The position numbers were made by a program, and so were the translations under genes. A model generated the notes under the pieces. The model did no database searches. It was not told the origin of the DNA and saw only the letters and a program-made list of their open reading frames with translations. A DNA stretch of 64,000 nucleotides. Origin: an uncultured Bacteroidales bacterium. Its GTDB lineage: Bacteria; Bacteroidota; Bacteroidia; Bacteroidales; Lentimicrobiaceae. Shown piece after piece: positions 26,401 through 34,961 of this stretch. The DNA lies in contig CALCQV010000128.1 in NCBI GenBank assembly GCA_937894795.1, forward strand, positions 1-64,000, read 5' to 3'. Every line of letters starts with the position of its first letter. Positions within the stretch are counted from its first letter, which is position 1.

Positions 26401-27737
26401 CCTATGCAGATAGCACTAAACCATGGATATATGGATTGCCTGATGTTGACGGTGTGCCATCGCTCAACTGGATCAGGTCTGGTGTTGTTTCCGATGTTTC
26501 TAATCCTGTTAACAGTGACTATAATATGCCTTCCACGCCATTTGACCCTAACTCAAATTATGAGAAGGTTGTAAGTGGTACCTGGGCACCTTATATTATG
26601 ACTGCAACAAGTGAGCAGGATGCTCTTTATGGTACTGCATTCAGAAATATATCTAAAGTGGCTAGCAGATTTGCAGATATAGCAAGTGTGGATGTTGTCT
26701 TTACTCCTGATAAAACTAAGTGGACCCGTGTTCCTGTAGTTGAAATGTGTGCTGACAGAACCTTATCTGAAGGTGGGGTTGAACGATTCAACATTCGTGC
26801 AGGTGCATCCGTAAATGTTAATGGTGAAGCCGGTGTATCAAGCAGCGATCCATTCCTTAACTCAAATTACATTAGTGAAACAGGAATGGGTTGGTTCCCG
26901 GGTTATGCAATTAACCTTGAAACAGGGGAGCGTTTGAATATGGTATTTGGTGAGAACTCATGGCTTGTTGGAGATAATGGACGTGATATGATTTTCAATC
27001 CAACCGGTAATGTATTTACCCCAGGTGGTGAATTAGTTTTCGGAGGAATGCATTATATCTATGTGTTTGCACATACTACCGGTAAATCAGTAGCTATTGC
27101 CAACATACCTGCTTATGATGCCGGTGCTACTCTTAGAAATAACATTCCTGTAACTTTAGGTGGTGGTACACAAAGAGCTTTGGTTTATTCCAGTGCTATG
27201 TATGTCAATATACCTTTAGCTAATCCTGAGCATGAATGGTTAGCAAATGAAGCTAAAGTGCGTATCAGAATCGCAAAACCTTATCAGCGCTATTATAGTG
27301 TATCGCACGAAGGTTATGCAGAACTTGCTGATGATGTTGAAAATAGAAATTACCCGATGTATGGCTTCAGTACTGAAAATGTAGCTACTACTGACAATAA
27401 TGTAGAGAAGGCAAAAACAGATCTGGATTTGATTACTGTAATACCAAACCCTTATTATGCTTACTCAACCTATGAAACAAACCAGCTGGATAATAGAGTT
27501 AAGATAGCTAACCTACCACGTAAGTGTACTGTTACTATTTATTCTACCAATGGTTCGATGATAAGGCAGTTTACTAAGGACGAGGCTGGTACTTCCATTG
27601 AGTGGGATCTGAAAAACTATGCTGGTATCCCGATTGCTGGTGGTGTTTATCTGATACATGTAAAAGCTGATGGCGTTGGTGAGAAGATTGTTAAATGGTT
27701 TGGCTCATTACGTCCAATTGACCTTAACGCATTCTAA
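23445..27737 (+). CDS. Very large exported protein with FlgD-like/T9SS-like C-terminus
   Basis: A 1430-residue protein with a signal peptide of about 25 residues (LLAALLITIFAVPGFAD). The body is rich in Asp, Asn, Gly and aromatic residues and beta-strand patterns, with several acidic loops (DPDGSDNPSFKGDG) that could bind calcium. The final 100 residues (IPNPYYAYS, KIANLPRKCTVTIYSTNGSMIRQF, WDLKNYAGIPIAGGVYLIHV) resemble the FlgD-like/type IX C-terminal domain. It lacks the short basic end of classic type A sorting signals and continues to LRPIDLNAF. It lies 39 bases after the TonB receptor and is followed by a PorV-family gene, so secretion or surface display is inferred. Confidence 0.85.
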   Translation: MTMKNTLRILLAALLITIFAVPGFADYYKGPGSKSSGPVIKSTAAGCLPGAGFKYLEVNNVRTRINTGGDMWWDFEVAQYEIPKGSRKTSMFSAALWIGGIDVNDQLKLAALRFRQGPNSASPGTGNDFWPGPLTIDGTAAIDEGTCAEYDRLYPITRNEVDEFIAWNENKASNPNYQIPASILEWPAHGDLSKKQSYYLAPFYDANGSGTYEPESGDYPYYDLSNELCHSATATQETIEGTVKGGLLSDQVIKGDETLWWVFNDKGNIHTETQGTPIGLEIRGQAFGFATNDEINNMTFYSYEIINRSTYRLTGTYFSQWVDTDLGFAKDDYVGCDVDRGLGYSYNGKPKDGDGQFWAYGDQPPAIGVDFFQGPYMDPDGSDNPSFKGDGILGPSFNGDCSIVGLNGSTLPMNYGEEGNQQSGNFIVRSEAINGVNFGNGIVDDERFGMRRFVYHNNFGAAGPYMYDPDYAPQYYNYLRGIWLDNTKMMYGGNGHISTGAYGPACDFMFPGDTDVCDWGTGGLPPAGPKYWTEESAQNNPEDRRFMQSAGPFVLEPGAVNYITVGIPWARAASGGPWASVKLLQVVDDKCQLLFDNCFAVVSGPNAPDLTIRELDEGLIFYISNRKTNDAGNNINESYTELDPAILAVANSTGFDFDPYYRFEGYQIFQLKDATVSVADIHDQKLARIVYQTDVKNNIKQLVNHNFDQALNANVPVEEVSGSDLGIRHTFRLTEDAFTGQSLVNHKQYYYLALAYGHNEYMKYSADPGSQEEGIIGLNGQKRVYLAGRKNIKVYTAIPHKIVGTVKANSEFGDGVEITRLQGQGNGSNVLDFTDETVAEILNKKPVDSLNVYGSADYPIAYNPKYKAGKGPVDIRVIDPLNVKNASYVLAFDSLVPYQMMIGADSTINYKAHWRLIDNTNNKVYHSDTTISYKNEQLFPELGIAITIDQPLTPGPYRIGYNAEDPPAPIWGIITENNGLLESTFTYADSTKPWIYGLPDVDGVPSLNWIRSGVVSDVSNPVNSDYNMPSTPFDPNSNYEKVVSGTWAPYIMTATSEQDALYGTAFRNISKVASRFADIASVDVVFTPDKTKWTRVPVVEMCADRTLSEGGVERFNIRAGASVNVNGEAGVSSSDPFLNSNYISETGMGWFPGYAINLETGERLNMVFGENSWLVGDNGRDMIFNPTGNVFTPGGELVFGGMHYIYVFAHTTGKSVAIANIPAYDAGATLRNNIPVTLGGGTQRALVYSSAMYVNIPLANPEHEWLANEAKVRIRIAKPYQRYYSVSHEGYAELADDVENRNYPMYGFSTENVATTDNNVEKAKTDLDLITVIPNPYYAYSTYETNQLDNRVKIANLPRKCTVTIYSTNGSMIRQFTKDEAGTSIEWDLKNYAGIPIAGGVYLIHVKADGVGEKIVKWFGSLRPIDLNAF

Positions 27738-27785
27738 TGCATAGTGGTAATGAATATGGAAAAACAACACAACAAATTATTGATT

Positions 27786-28844
27786 ATGAACAAGATCTCT
27801 AAATATATAGTTGCCACACTGATAATCGGTTCAGTTATTGTACCCTTTAGTCAGTTGAAGGCCGGTAATAAAGATAGAACCGGACAGGCAGGTGCATCAG
27901 AACTGCTTATCAATCCCTGGGCCAGAAGTTCAGGTTGGGGTGGTGCAAATATTGCTCACGTTAAAGGACTGGAAGGTCTTTATGGCAATGTTGCAGGTAC
28001 TGCTCATACTAAAGCAACTGAGTTAATCTTCTCACATACTCAGTGGCTTAAAGGTAGTGAAGTAGATATCAACACTTTTGGTTTGACACAGAAAGTTGGA
28101 TCTACCGGTGTCATTGGATTGGGTATTATGTCAATGAACTTTGGTGATATCCCTATTACTACTGAAGCACTTCCTGAAGGTGGAATTGGAAACTTTTCAC
28201 CCAGTTATATGAATATTAACATATCTTATGCTAAAGCCTTCTCCAGTTCTATTTATGGAGGTATTAATATTAAGATTGTGTCAGAAGTTATTTCTGATGT
28301 TAGTGCTCAAGGTATTGCTTTGGATGCAGGTATCCAATATGTTACTGGCCCAATGGAAAATATTAGGTTTGGTATTACTTTACGTAATGTAGGCCCAACC
28401 ATGTCTTTCAGTGGTGACGGACTTTCAATTCGTAGCTTATTGCCTGGTCAGGAAAGTTATTTTACGCTTGAACAACGTTCAGCTGATTTCGAACTTCCTA
28501 CACAGTTGGCAATGGGAGCATCATACGACTTCTACATGGGTGAAATGCACCGCTTAACTTTGGCAGGTAATTTTATTTCAAACTCTTTTACCAACGACCA
28601 GTTCGTAGTAGGAGCAGAGTATGAACTAAAATCCTATCTCATGCTCAGAGGTGGTTATTCTTATGAAGACGGAATTACAAGTACAGCTGATCGTACTACT
28701 GCATTTACTGGTCCTAGCGCAGGTTTCACTGTTTCTGTTCCAATAAATAAGGAAAAAGGATCTACTTTGGCTATTGATTATTCATACCGTGATACAGATC
28801 CATTTAGTGGTACTCATAGTATAGGTGCCAGAATTAATCTGTAA
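27786..28844 (+). CDS. PorV/PorQ family outer-membrane protein
   Basis: A 352-residue protein. The ATG at 27786 gives a good signal peptide (KISKYIVATLIIGSVIVPFSQLKA); other in-frame starts at 27744 (GTG), 27750 and 27756 would add up to 14 residues. The mature start ASELLINPWARSSGWGGANIAHVKGLEGLYGNVAGTA is the PorV/PorQ (UPF0164-like) opening, and the rest is a 14-strand barrel ending in SIGARINL. PorV in the type IX system holds cargo after export and hands it to the attachment complex. This paralogue follows the large exported protein by 48 bases and probably serves it specifically. Confidence 0.87.
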   Translation: MNKISKYIVATLIIGSVIVPFSQLKAGNKDRTGQAGASELLINPWARSSGWGGANIAHVKGLEGLYGNVAGTAHTKATELIFSHTQWLKGSEVDINTFGLTQKVGSTGVIGLGIMSMNFGDIPITTEALPEGGIGNFSPSYMNINISYAKAFSSSIYGGINIKIVSEVISDVSAQGIALDAGIQYVTGPMENIRFGITLRNVGPTMSFSGDGLSIRSLLPGQESYFTLEQRSADFELPTQLAMGASYDFYMGEMHRLTLAGNFISNSFTNDQFVVGAEYELKSYLMLRGGYSYEDGITSTADRTTAFTGPSAGFTVSVPINKEKGSTLAIDYSYRDTDPFSGTHSIGARINL

Positions 28845-28880
28845 TATCTGATTGTCAGGCTTGTAGCCTGTTGTGTATTG

Positions 28881-28920
28881 AAAGGACCCTTGTAAAAAAG
28901 GGTCTTTTCTCTTATTATTT
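28881..28920 (+). terminator. Terminator of the TonB/PorV operon
   Basis: Stem GACCCTT (28885-28891) with AAGGGTC (28898-28904), loop of six bases, extended by A/T pairs, followed by TTTTCTCTTATT. It separates the three-gene operon from greA. Confidence 0.85.
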
Positions 28921-28947
28921 TGAGCAAGAACTTCATAAAGAATAATT

Positions 28948-29409
28948 ATGTACTTTACACAAGAAGGTTTAAATAAACTCAAAGCTGAATTAGATCAACT
29001 TATTAGTGTTGAACGTCCTGCTATCTCACAGCAGATTGCTGAAGCTCGTGATAAGGGCGATTTGTCGGAAAATGCTGAATACGATGCCGCGAAGAATGCC
29101 CAGGGGATGTTGGAACTTAAAATTTCCAAATTGCAGGATACTATCAGAAATGCTAAGGTAATAGATGAATCTAAGATGGACAATTCGAAAGTCCTCATTC
29201 TTTCTACTGTTAAAGTCAGAAATACGAAGAATAATGTTGTTATGACTTATACATTAGTGCCTGAAAATGAGGCAGACCTCAAGGCTGGTAAGATATCTGT
29301 AAATTCACCTATTGCCTCAGGCTTGTTGGGAAAAACTGCTGGTGAGTTGGTAGAAATCAAAATCCCTGCCGGCATAATTACCCTTGAAATAGTTGATATT
29401 ATCAGATAA
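28948..29409 (+). CDS. greA: Transcription elongation factor GreA
   Basis: A 153-residue factor that rescues backtracked RNA polymerase by activating transcript cleavage. The N-terminal coiled coil (residues 1-75) carries the acidic tip in DKGDLSENAEYDAAK, where the D and E residues hold the catalytic Mg2+. The C-terminal FKBP-like domain contains VKVRNTKNNVVMTYTLV, SVNSPIASGLLGKTAGELVEIK and ends normally. Size is standard for GreA. The HIT gene follows after 16 bases on the same strand, so they are probably one transcript. Confidence 0.97.
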   Translation: MYFTQEGLNKLKAELDQLISVERPAISQQIAEARDKGDLSENAEYDAAKNAQGMLELKISKLQDTIRNAKVIDESKMDNSKVLILSTVKVRNTKNNVVMTYTLVPENEADLKAGKISVNSPIASGLLGKTAGELVEIKIPAGIITLEIVDIIR

Positions 29410-29425
29410 TATAATCTTTTATGCT

Positions 29426-29818
29426 ATGGCAACAATATTTTCTAAAATCATTAGTGGTGAGATTCCGGCATTTAAAGTCGCTGAATCTGATAATTTCTTG
29501 GCTTTTCTTGATATTAACCCATTGGCACAAGGACATACTTTAGTCATTCCTAAGAAGGAAATTGACTATGTTTTTGATATGGATGATGATGCATATAAAG
29601 AGCTATTCCTTTTTGCCAAAAAGGTGGCTAGGGCCATCAAACAAGTGGTGCCGTGCACTAAGATTGGTGTAGCAATAATTGGGCTTGAAGTAGCTCATGC
29701 ACACATTCACCTGGTGCCGATTAATGATGTTTATGATATAGACTTCAAAAAGGAAAAGTTGAAATTATCACATGATCAGTTTGTCCAAATAGCCAGCAGT
29801 ATTGCCTCAAAATTATAA
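29426..29818 (+). CDS. HIT family nucleotide-binding protein
   Basis: A 130-residue histidine-triad protein. FSKIISGEIPAFKV and FLDINPLAQGHTLVIPKK are the Hint/protein-kinase-C-interacting opening blocks, and HAHIH at 91-95 is the catalytic triad. These enzymes hydrolyse adenosine phosphoramidates and related nucleotides. The ATG at 29426 gives the normal N-terminus; a longer frame from 29393 overlaps the greA stop. Substitution of the usual NxG near GVAIIGLEVAHAH is minor. It is followed by a glycosyltransferase after 4 bases. Confidence 0.95.
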   Translation: MATIFSKIISGEIPAFKVAESDNFLAFLDINPLAQGHTLVIPKKEIDYVFDMDDDAYKELFLFAKKVARAIKQVVPCTKIGVAIIGLEVAHAHIHLVPINDVYDIDFKKEKLKLSHDQFVQIASSIASKL

Positions 29819-29822
29819 TCTC

Positions 29823-30683
29823 ATGGTTAAAGAAGCTAGTGTCATAATCCCTGCATTCAATGAAGAAACAGGCATCGGTCCTTTGCTTGAGACTATGCTA
29901 AAAAGTGGTTTGTTGGATAGATTCGAGGTTATAGTTATTGATGATGGATCAACCGATAATACTGCGGCAATTGTATCCGGTTATCCTGTGCGACTGGTGA
30001 AACATGGTGTAAATAAAGGTTATGGCGCTTCCTTAAAAACAGGAATCAGAAAATCAAGCTGCGATAAGGTAATGATGCTTGATAGTGATGGTCAGCATGA
30101 TCCGGTATACCTTGATACAATGTTATCAATGCTTGATGATGCTGAAATGGTTATTGGAGAACGGAATTCTGAGTCTTTTCAAGTCTCAAACCGGAAAAGT
30201 GGCAAATGGCTTATCCGTAAAACAGGGGAGTTTTTGGTTGATCAAAAACTTCCTGACTTCAATTCCGGATTGAGAGGTTTCAGGCGTGATCTGATAATGA
30301 ACCTTCTCCACATCATGCCTAATGGTTTTTCATTCTCAACTACTTCAACACTTGCATTTTTGAAAGAAGGATATACTATTGGTACTTTCCCTATTTTCGT
30401 ATCAGAGCGAATTGGTAGAAATAGCAGCGTAAAATTCTTTAAGGATGGCTCTAAAACATTCCTGTTGATGTTTAGAATAATAATGCTGTTCAATCCACTA
30501 AAAGTGTTCTTTCCTGGTAGTCTGGTGTTTGTATTGGCCGGAATTTTCTGGGGATTGATAGGATATTTTGTTTACTTCAGGATTCCTAATTCTTCCATTA
30601 TTATGTTGACTCTAGGGATGTTCCTATTCTTTTTTGGCCTTCTTGCTGACCAAATTGCCTTACTTAACAGGAAGAAAGGATGA
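29823..30683 (+). CDS. Glycosyltransferase family 2, polyprenyl-phosphate type
   Basis: A 286-residue GT-A enzyme. SVIIPAFNEE, VIVIDDGSTDNT and MLDSDGQHDP give the nucleotide-binding core and the DxD metal site. The domain is about 230 residues long and is followed by two membrane helices (KVFFPGSLVFVLAGIFWGLIGYF and IIMLTLGMFLFFFGLLADQI). This matches DPM1/DolP-glucose-like enzymes that load a sugar onto a lipid phosphate at the inner face of the membrane. It overlaps the methyltransferase gene by four bases. With the FrhB-like and flippase-like genes beyond, a glycolipid pathway is inferred. Confidence 0.9.
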   Translation: MVKEASVIIPAFNEETGIGPLLETMLKSGLLDRFEVIVIDDGSTDNTAAIVSGYPVRLVKHGVNKGYGASLKTGIRKSSCDKVMMLDSDGQHDPVYLDTMLSMLDDAEMVIGERNSESFQVSNRKSGKWLIRKTGEFLVDQKLPDFNSGLRGFRRDLIMNLLHIMPNGFSFSTTSTLAFLKEGYTIGTFPIFVSERIGRNSSVKFFKDGSKTFLLMFRIIMLFNPLKVFFPGSLVFVLAGIFWGLIGYFVYFRIPNSSIIMLTLGMFLFFFGLLADQIALLNRKKG

Positions 30684-31411
30684 GAGTAAATAGTAGTCAC
30701 AAAAACCCTTGGTCTGATAAGGATGTTGAGCAGCATTGGGATAGGGTGGCTTCCATTTACGTAGATGAAAATGACAAGGTTAAAGCAGCTCATGATCAGC
30801 GTTTCATTGAATCAATGAAGCATTTGAACCTGTTTGATAATTGCAGGGTACTAAATGTAACATCGCGCGATTGTGAGGCTAATGAATATATTCTTAAATC
30901 TGAAGCAGGAGCTAAGGTTGTTAATGCAGAGATATCTGCCGGCCTTATAAAAGTTGCCCAAGCAATCAGACCCTATGTGAATCAAGTTAAGCTTGATACA
31001 TATAGTAAATTGCCGTTTGAAAATGGTGAATTCAACAGAGTGCTCAGCCTTGAAACGTTGGAGCATGTTTCTGATCCTGTTGCATTTCTTAAGGAGCTAC
31101 ATAGAGTGTCAACTCCTGATGCCCGATTGGTTCTGAGTTGTCCTCCTGCCACCAGCGAGATTCCTTATCGTATTTTTACTTTTCTTTTTGGTGGACATGG
31201 TGAGGGACCGCACCGGTTTCTCAGTTCTAAAGAAGTGAAATCTCTTTTTCAAGATACAGGTTGGAAGTTAATATTCCACAAAGGAACCGTATTGCTGCCT
31301 GTAGGACCTGACAAACTACAGCGGGCAGCAGAGAAGTTTTTGGATAAATTTCAGGGTACTTTTATTGCCGAACAGGGTATACGGCAATTTTTTGTTTGTG
31401 TAAAACAGTAA
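30680..31411 (+). CDS. Class I SAM-dependent methyltransferase
   Basis: A 243-residue protein with a Methyltransf_11-type core. The first motif is unusual: VLNVTSRDCEANEY replaces the glycine-rich VLDIGCGxG, so the SAM-binding loop lacks its glycines. Later motifs are more normal (LPFENGEFNRVLSLETLEHVSDPVAFLKELHRVSTPDARLVLSCP). Methylation is possible but the degenerate motif I leaves some doubt. No membrane segment. ATGA overlap with the glycosyltransferase shows coupling, and the likely substrate is the sugar or lipid made by the neighbouring enzymes. Confidence 0.8.
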   Translation: MRVNSSHKNPWSDKDVEQHWDRVASIYVDENDKVKAAHDQRFIESMKHLNLFDNCRVLNVTSRDCEANEYILKSEAGAKVVNAEISAGLIKVAQAIRPYVNQVKLDTYSKLPFENGEFNRVLSLETLEHVSDPVAFLKELHRVSTPDARLVLSCPPATSEIPYRIFTFLFGGHGEGPHRFLSSKEVKSLFQDTGWKLIFHKGTVLLPVGPDKLQRAAEKFLDKFQGTFIAEQGIRQFFVCVKQ

Positions 31412-31593
31412 TCGCCTTGCTAATGTGCAGATACACTTTCATTGACAATAATCACTTTTAACAGGCCGCTGAAAGAGGCTAAGACAAACTTGGATGTTCT
31501 TTTTAAATGGCTAATCACCCAAGGGCACATTTAACAACCTGGTTATAATATTAATCACGTGACTGAAAAAGGCTGAATTAAGACAACACTATT
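31412..31593. other. Intergenic region before the FrhB-like gene
   Basis: A 182-base gap with no gene, no terminator-quality hairpin and no exact TAnnTTTG box that I can see. Confidence 0.4.
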
Positions 31594-32922
31594 ATGGCAG
31601 AACGAACTATAGAGAAGCTTAAATCCATAATGAACTCTGACTTGTGTACGCGATGTGGTAGTTGTGTTGGATTATCTGAAGGGAAAATCATCTTTACTGA
31701 TCGGGAAGGAAAATATTTACCCAAGGTTATAAGTGAACCTGATGAGCTCACAGCTAAAAGACTTTTAAATTCGTGTCCGGGTAAAGATTTTAATTTCAAA
31801 GAATTTAGGGGGAAGTTTTATAACGATGCCCCTGAATTCCATACATATACCGGACCTGTCTTTTCAGTTGGCATTGCACATAGTAATGTGCCAATGATTA
31901 GGAACATGGGTGCAAGTGGTGGAATGATATCGGCAATTCTGATATGGTTGCTTGAAAATAAAAAGATTGATGGTGCTGTCGTTACCGGTATGTCAAAAAC
32001 AGAGCCCTGGTTGACGAAACCGTTTATTGCTACTACTCCTGAAGAAATCCTATCAGCTGCACAAAGTAAATATATTATTACCTCCGTTAATGAAATCCTG
32101 CCTGAAATCGAGTCATTCAATGGTATCCTGGCTTATGTGGGATTGCCTCCACAGGTTCAAAGTATAAGGAAGCTTCAGGCTATAAATGATCCTTCCGTTA
32201 AAAATATTAAGTATATATTCGGACCCTTTTATGGAAACACGCTTCATTTTAGCTCAATTAGAAGCTTTTTAAGGTCATACAGCATCAAAGACTATCATAA
32301 CATCAGTAAACTGTATTTTCGTTACGGAGAATGGCCCGGGAATATGAGGATAGAGATGAATGATGGCAGGATCGTTCAGCTCCCAAAATTTCATGCCAAT
32401 TACCTTATACCTTTCCATATAATGACCAATTCATTATTATGTACTGACCTTAGCAATGAGTTCACTGATATTTCGGGAGGTGATGCCTGGGCACCGGTAT
32501 ATGAAGAGCGAGGAAAAGGATTTTCACTTGTAATTGCGCGCTCAGCAAAGGGCCAGCATATACTTGAAGAGATGAAAAAGGAAGGCCTCATCACTTTTAA
32601 TCCTATTTCCATCAATGAAGCCATTACAATGCATTCACATGGCTATGATCTTAAAAAAAGGGGAACATTCATTCGTTTCAAATTCAGGAAGTTATTAGGC
32701 TTCTCCAATCCTGATTATGGTTATGTGATAAAAGGTTTTCCATTTAGCCGTTATTTGATGGAGCTTGCTATTGATTTCCTCTTTATTATACTTGGCACAG
32801 CTCCCGCCCGATGGTTTATTGCTCAAATATCACCGGCATTTGTGGGCAGAGTGTTTGAAAAGACCAGAAATGTATGGAAGAAAGCAACCTATAGTATTAA
32901 AAGAGAAAATCTGAATCAATGA
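31594..32922 (+). CDS. FrhB-like (coenzyme F420 hydrogenase beta subunit family) protein
   Basis: A 442-residue protein. The N-terminus has one CxxCxxC-type cluster (LCTRCGSCVGLSEGKI), about half of a 2[4Fe-4S] ferredoxin, followed by the FrhB/FpoF N- and C-terminal domains (NMGASGGMISAILIWLLENKKIDGAVV, CTDLSNEFTDISGGDAWAP). Such proteins in Bacteria lacking F420 are often found in polysaccharide clusters near pyruvyltransferases and flippases, and may use FAD to reduce or oxidise a sugar or lipid. It overlaps the flippase-like gene by four bases. F420 genes are not present in the window. The substrate is unknown. Confidence 0.87.
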   Translation: MAERTIEKLKSIMNSDLCTRCGSCVGLSEGKIIFTDREGKYLPKVISEPDELTAKRLLNSCPGKDFNFKEFRGKFYNDAPEFHTYTGPVFSVGIAHSNVPMIRNMGASGGMISAILIWLLENKKIDGAVVTGMSKTEPWLTKPFIATTPEEILSAAQSKYIITSVNEILPEIESFNGILAYVGLPPQVQSIRKLQAINDPSVKNIKYIFGPFYGNTLHFSSIRSFLRSYSIKDYHNISKLYFRYGEWPGNMRIEMNDGRIVQLPKFHANYLIPFHIMTNSLLCTDLSNEFTDISGGDAWAPVYEERGKGFSLVIARSAKGQHILEEMKKEGLITFNPISINEAITMHSHGYDLKKRGTFIRFKFRKLLGFSNPDYGYVIKGFPFSRYLMELAIDFLFIILGTAPARWFIAQISPAFVGRVFEKTRNVWKKATYSIKRENLNQ

Positions 32923-33926
32923 AGAAGCAAACCTATAAACTGATTCTTAAGATATTCGGTAGTGTTATTTTTCTCTTATTCCTCATTACCAGAATTGATT
33001 GGGACGCGGCTAAATTTCTTACAATATTCTCAAATCTGAAACTGGGATGGTTTTTGATTTCATTAAGTGGCGTAATCGTTGTTTTGGGATTGAAAAGTGC
33101 TAGATGGAACCTGCTACTTCGTTCAGAAGGATGTGTATATCCTTTCACTTCTGCTTTCATAGCTTATATGTCATCTTTTACTATTGGCTTGCTGACTCCC
33201 GGTAGGATAGGGGAAATTGCCAGACTTTATTATGTGAGGGAAGAAAAGGATATAGATTTCTTTCATTCTTTTAAAACCATTGTAACTGACCGGATTTTTG
33301 ATTTCGCACTGCTCATCTGGTTTGGCACATCGGGTTTGATGTTCTTTTATAAGATTTTAGGAGGCTTATCTTCTCCATTTTACTTGTTGCTTGTTGGAGT
33401 ATTGATACTCATTTCCTGGATAGCAGGTAAATTTATTCTAAGGCTGATCAGGTCGAAGAGCTCCATTTTTGTTTTTATTAAAGAGGCCTGGTCTGAAATG
33501 TTCGATAAGAAGATGTTTACACCATGGGTATTAACTTTGTTGTCCTATCTTTTGTTTTATGTTGCAAACTGGTTCATATTATTATCAATTGACCAAGAAA
33601 TATCAATTATTGAAGTTGGTTTTATTCTCAGCCTGATGAGTCTTGTTACCCTTATCCCAATTACAATTGCAGGCTTCGGAACCAGAGAGGCCAGCCTTAT
33701 TTACCTTTTTGCTTTTTATGGACTTAGTCCTGAAACTGCAATTGTGTTTTCCCTGCTTCAATTTCTCGCATTTTTCCTCTGGGGTGGTATAATAGGATTG
33801 GTATTTTGGATGAGCAAACCTGTTAAGCTCTCTCTGATTAAAGCCGATGCCTCAAAAGTTATTAATTTACTGAAACCCAAGAATGGCAGAAATAAGGAAG
33901 TGGAAAATTTCACTGAAAGTCGTTGA
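32919..33926 (+). CDS. Lysylphosphatidylglycerol synthase TM region-like flippase family protein
   Basis: A 335-residue membrane protein with about eight helices, matching the LPG_synthase_TM/UPF0104 family. The key block is FTIGLLTPGRIGEIARLYYVR at about 88-108, with the matching late block ITIAGFGTREASLIYLFAFYG at about 247-267. The family includes AglD-like and MprF-like membrane domains thought to move lipid-linked sugars or lipids across the inner membrane. It has no soluble catalytic domain. Its position after a lipid-sugar glycosyltransferase, methyltransferase and FrhB-like enzyme suggests it carries their glycolipid. Confidence 0.87.
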   Translation: MKKQTYKLILKIFGSVIFLLFLITRIDWDAAKFLTIFSNLKLGWFLISLSGVIVVLGLKSARWNLLLRSEGCVYPFTSAFIAYMSSFTIGLLTPGRIGEIARLYYVREEKDIDFFHSFKTIVTDRIFDFALLIWFGTSGLMFFYKILGGLSSPFYLLLVGVLILISWIAGKFILRLIRSKSSIFVFIKEAWSEMFDKKMFTPWVLTLLSYLLFYVANWFILLSIDQEISIIEVGFILSLMSLVTLIPITIAGFGTREASLIYLFAFYGLSPETAIVFSLLQFLAFFLWGGIIGLVFWMSKPVKLSLIKADASKVINLLKPKNGRNKEVENFTESR

Positions 33927-33950
33927 TATTACTAATTAACATTTAGCATT

Positions 33951-34961
33951 ATGAATTATACACCATCTGATGACCGGTACAAGGTAATGCAATACAACAA
34001 ATGTGGTAAAAGTGGGCTCTTTTTGCCATCGGTTTCCTTAGGATTATGGCATAACTTCGGTGGTAATGATATCTATGAGAATAGTCGCAAGATGTTATGG
34101 CATGCTTTTGACAAAGGTATTACCCATTTTGATCTTGCTAATAATTATGGTCCGCCGGAAGGTAGTGCCGAAGTAACCATGGGTAGAATTTTATCGTCTG
34201 ATTTTAAGGCATATCGTGATGAGATGATAATTTCAAGTAAGGCAGGTTACCTTATGTGGCCCGGCCCTTATGGTGATGGTGGTTCGAGGAAATATCTCAT
34301 GGCAAGTATTGACCAGAGCTTACGTAGGATGAATCTAAAGTATGTTGACATCTTCTATTCTCATCGTCCTGATAGTAACACACCAATTGAAGAGACAGTT
34401 TCTGCGCTTGTTGATATAGTTAAACAGGGTAAGGCATTGTATGTGGGTTTGTCGAATTATAAACCTGATCAAACTGCCAAAGCCGTCACATTACTTGAAC
34501 AAAGTGGTGTAGATTGCTTGATACATCAACCCCGATATTCTATGTTTGATCGTTGGGTTGAGAATGGTTTGCTTGATGTTTTGGAAGAGAAAGGTATGGG
34601 ATGCATTGTCTTCTCTCCACTTGCTCAGGGTTTGTTAACTGACCGTTATCTCCATGGCATTCCAGCAGGATCCAGGGCTTCAAAAGCACACTTTCTTAAG
34701 CCTGAAAATATTACTGATGAGAAACTTGGAATTATCAGAAAGTTAAATGCTATTGCTGAACAACGCGGTCAAACATTAGCCCAAATGGCATTGGCATGGG
34801 TACTTAAGGATCCCAGAGTAACTTCTGTGCTCATAGGAGCCAGCAGCGTGGAACAGATAGATGATAATCTTAAAGTATTGGAGAATAAATCATTCACAGC
34901 CGAAGAACTTAAGGAAATTGAGGATATTCTGTCACCTATTCCTGGTAATATACCCGTTTAA
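33951..34961 (+). CDS. Aldo/keto reductase, YghZ/Kv-beta type
   Basis: A 336-residue NADPH-dependent reductase with a TIM barrel. Catalytic residues are D61 (FDLANNYG), Y66, K97 (SSKAGYLMWPG) and H138 (DIFYSHRPD). GSRKYLMASIDQSLRRM and the C-terminal VLIGASSVEQIDDNLKVL form the nicotinamide site. It is closest to E. coli YghZ, which reduces L-glyceraldehyde-3-phosphate and methylglyoxal. It lies 24 bases after the flippase-like gene. Its last 26 bases overlap the tail of the convergent MurF-Alr gene, so both transcripts run into each other. Confidence 0.93.
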   Translation: MNYTPSDDRYKVMQYNKCGKSGLFLPSVSLGLWHNFGGNDIYENSRKMLWHAFDKGITHFDLANNYGPPEGSAEVTMGRILSSDFKAYRDEMIISSKAGYLMWPGPYGDGGSRKYLMASIDQSLRRMNLKYVDIFYSHRPDSNTPIEETVSALVDIVKQGKALYVGLSNYKPDQTAKAVTLLEQSGVDCLIHQPRYSMFDRWVENGLLDVLEEKGMGCIVFSPLAQGLLTDRYLHGIPAGSRASKAHFLKPENITDEKLGIIRKLNAIAEQRGQTLAQMALAWVLKDPRVTSVLIGASSVEQIDDNLKVLENKSFTAEELKEIEDILSPIPGNIPV

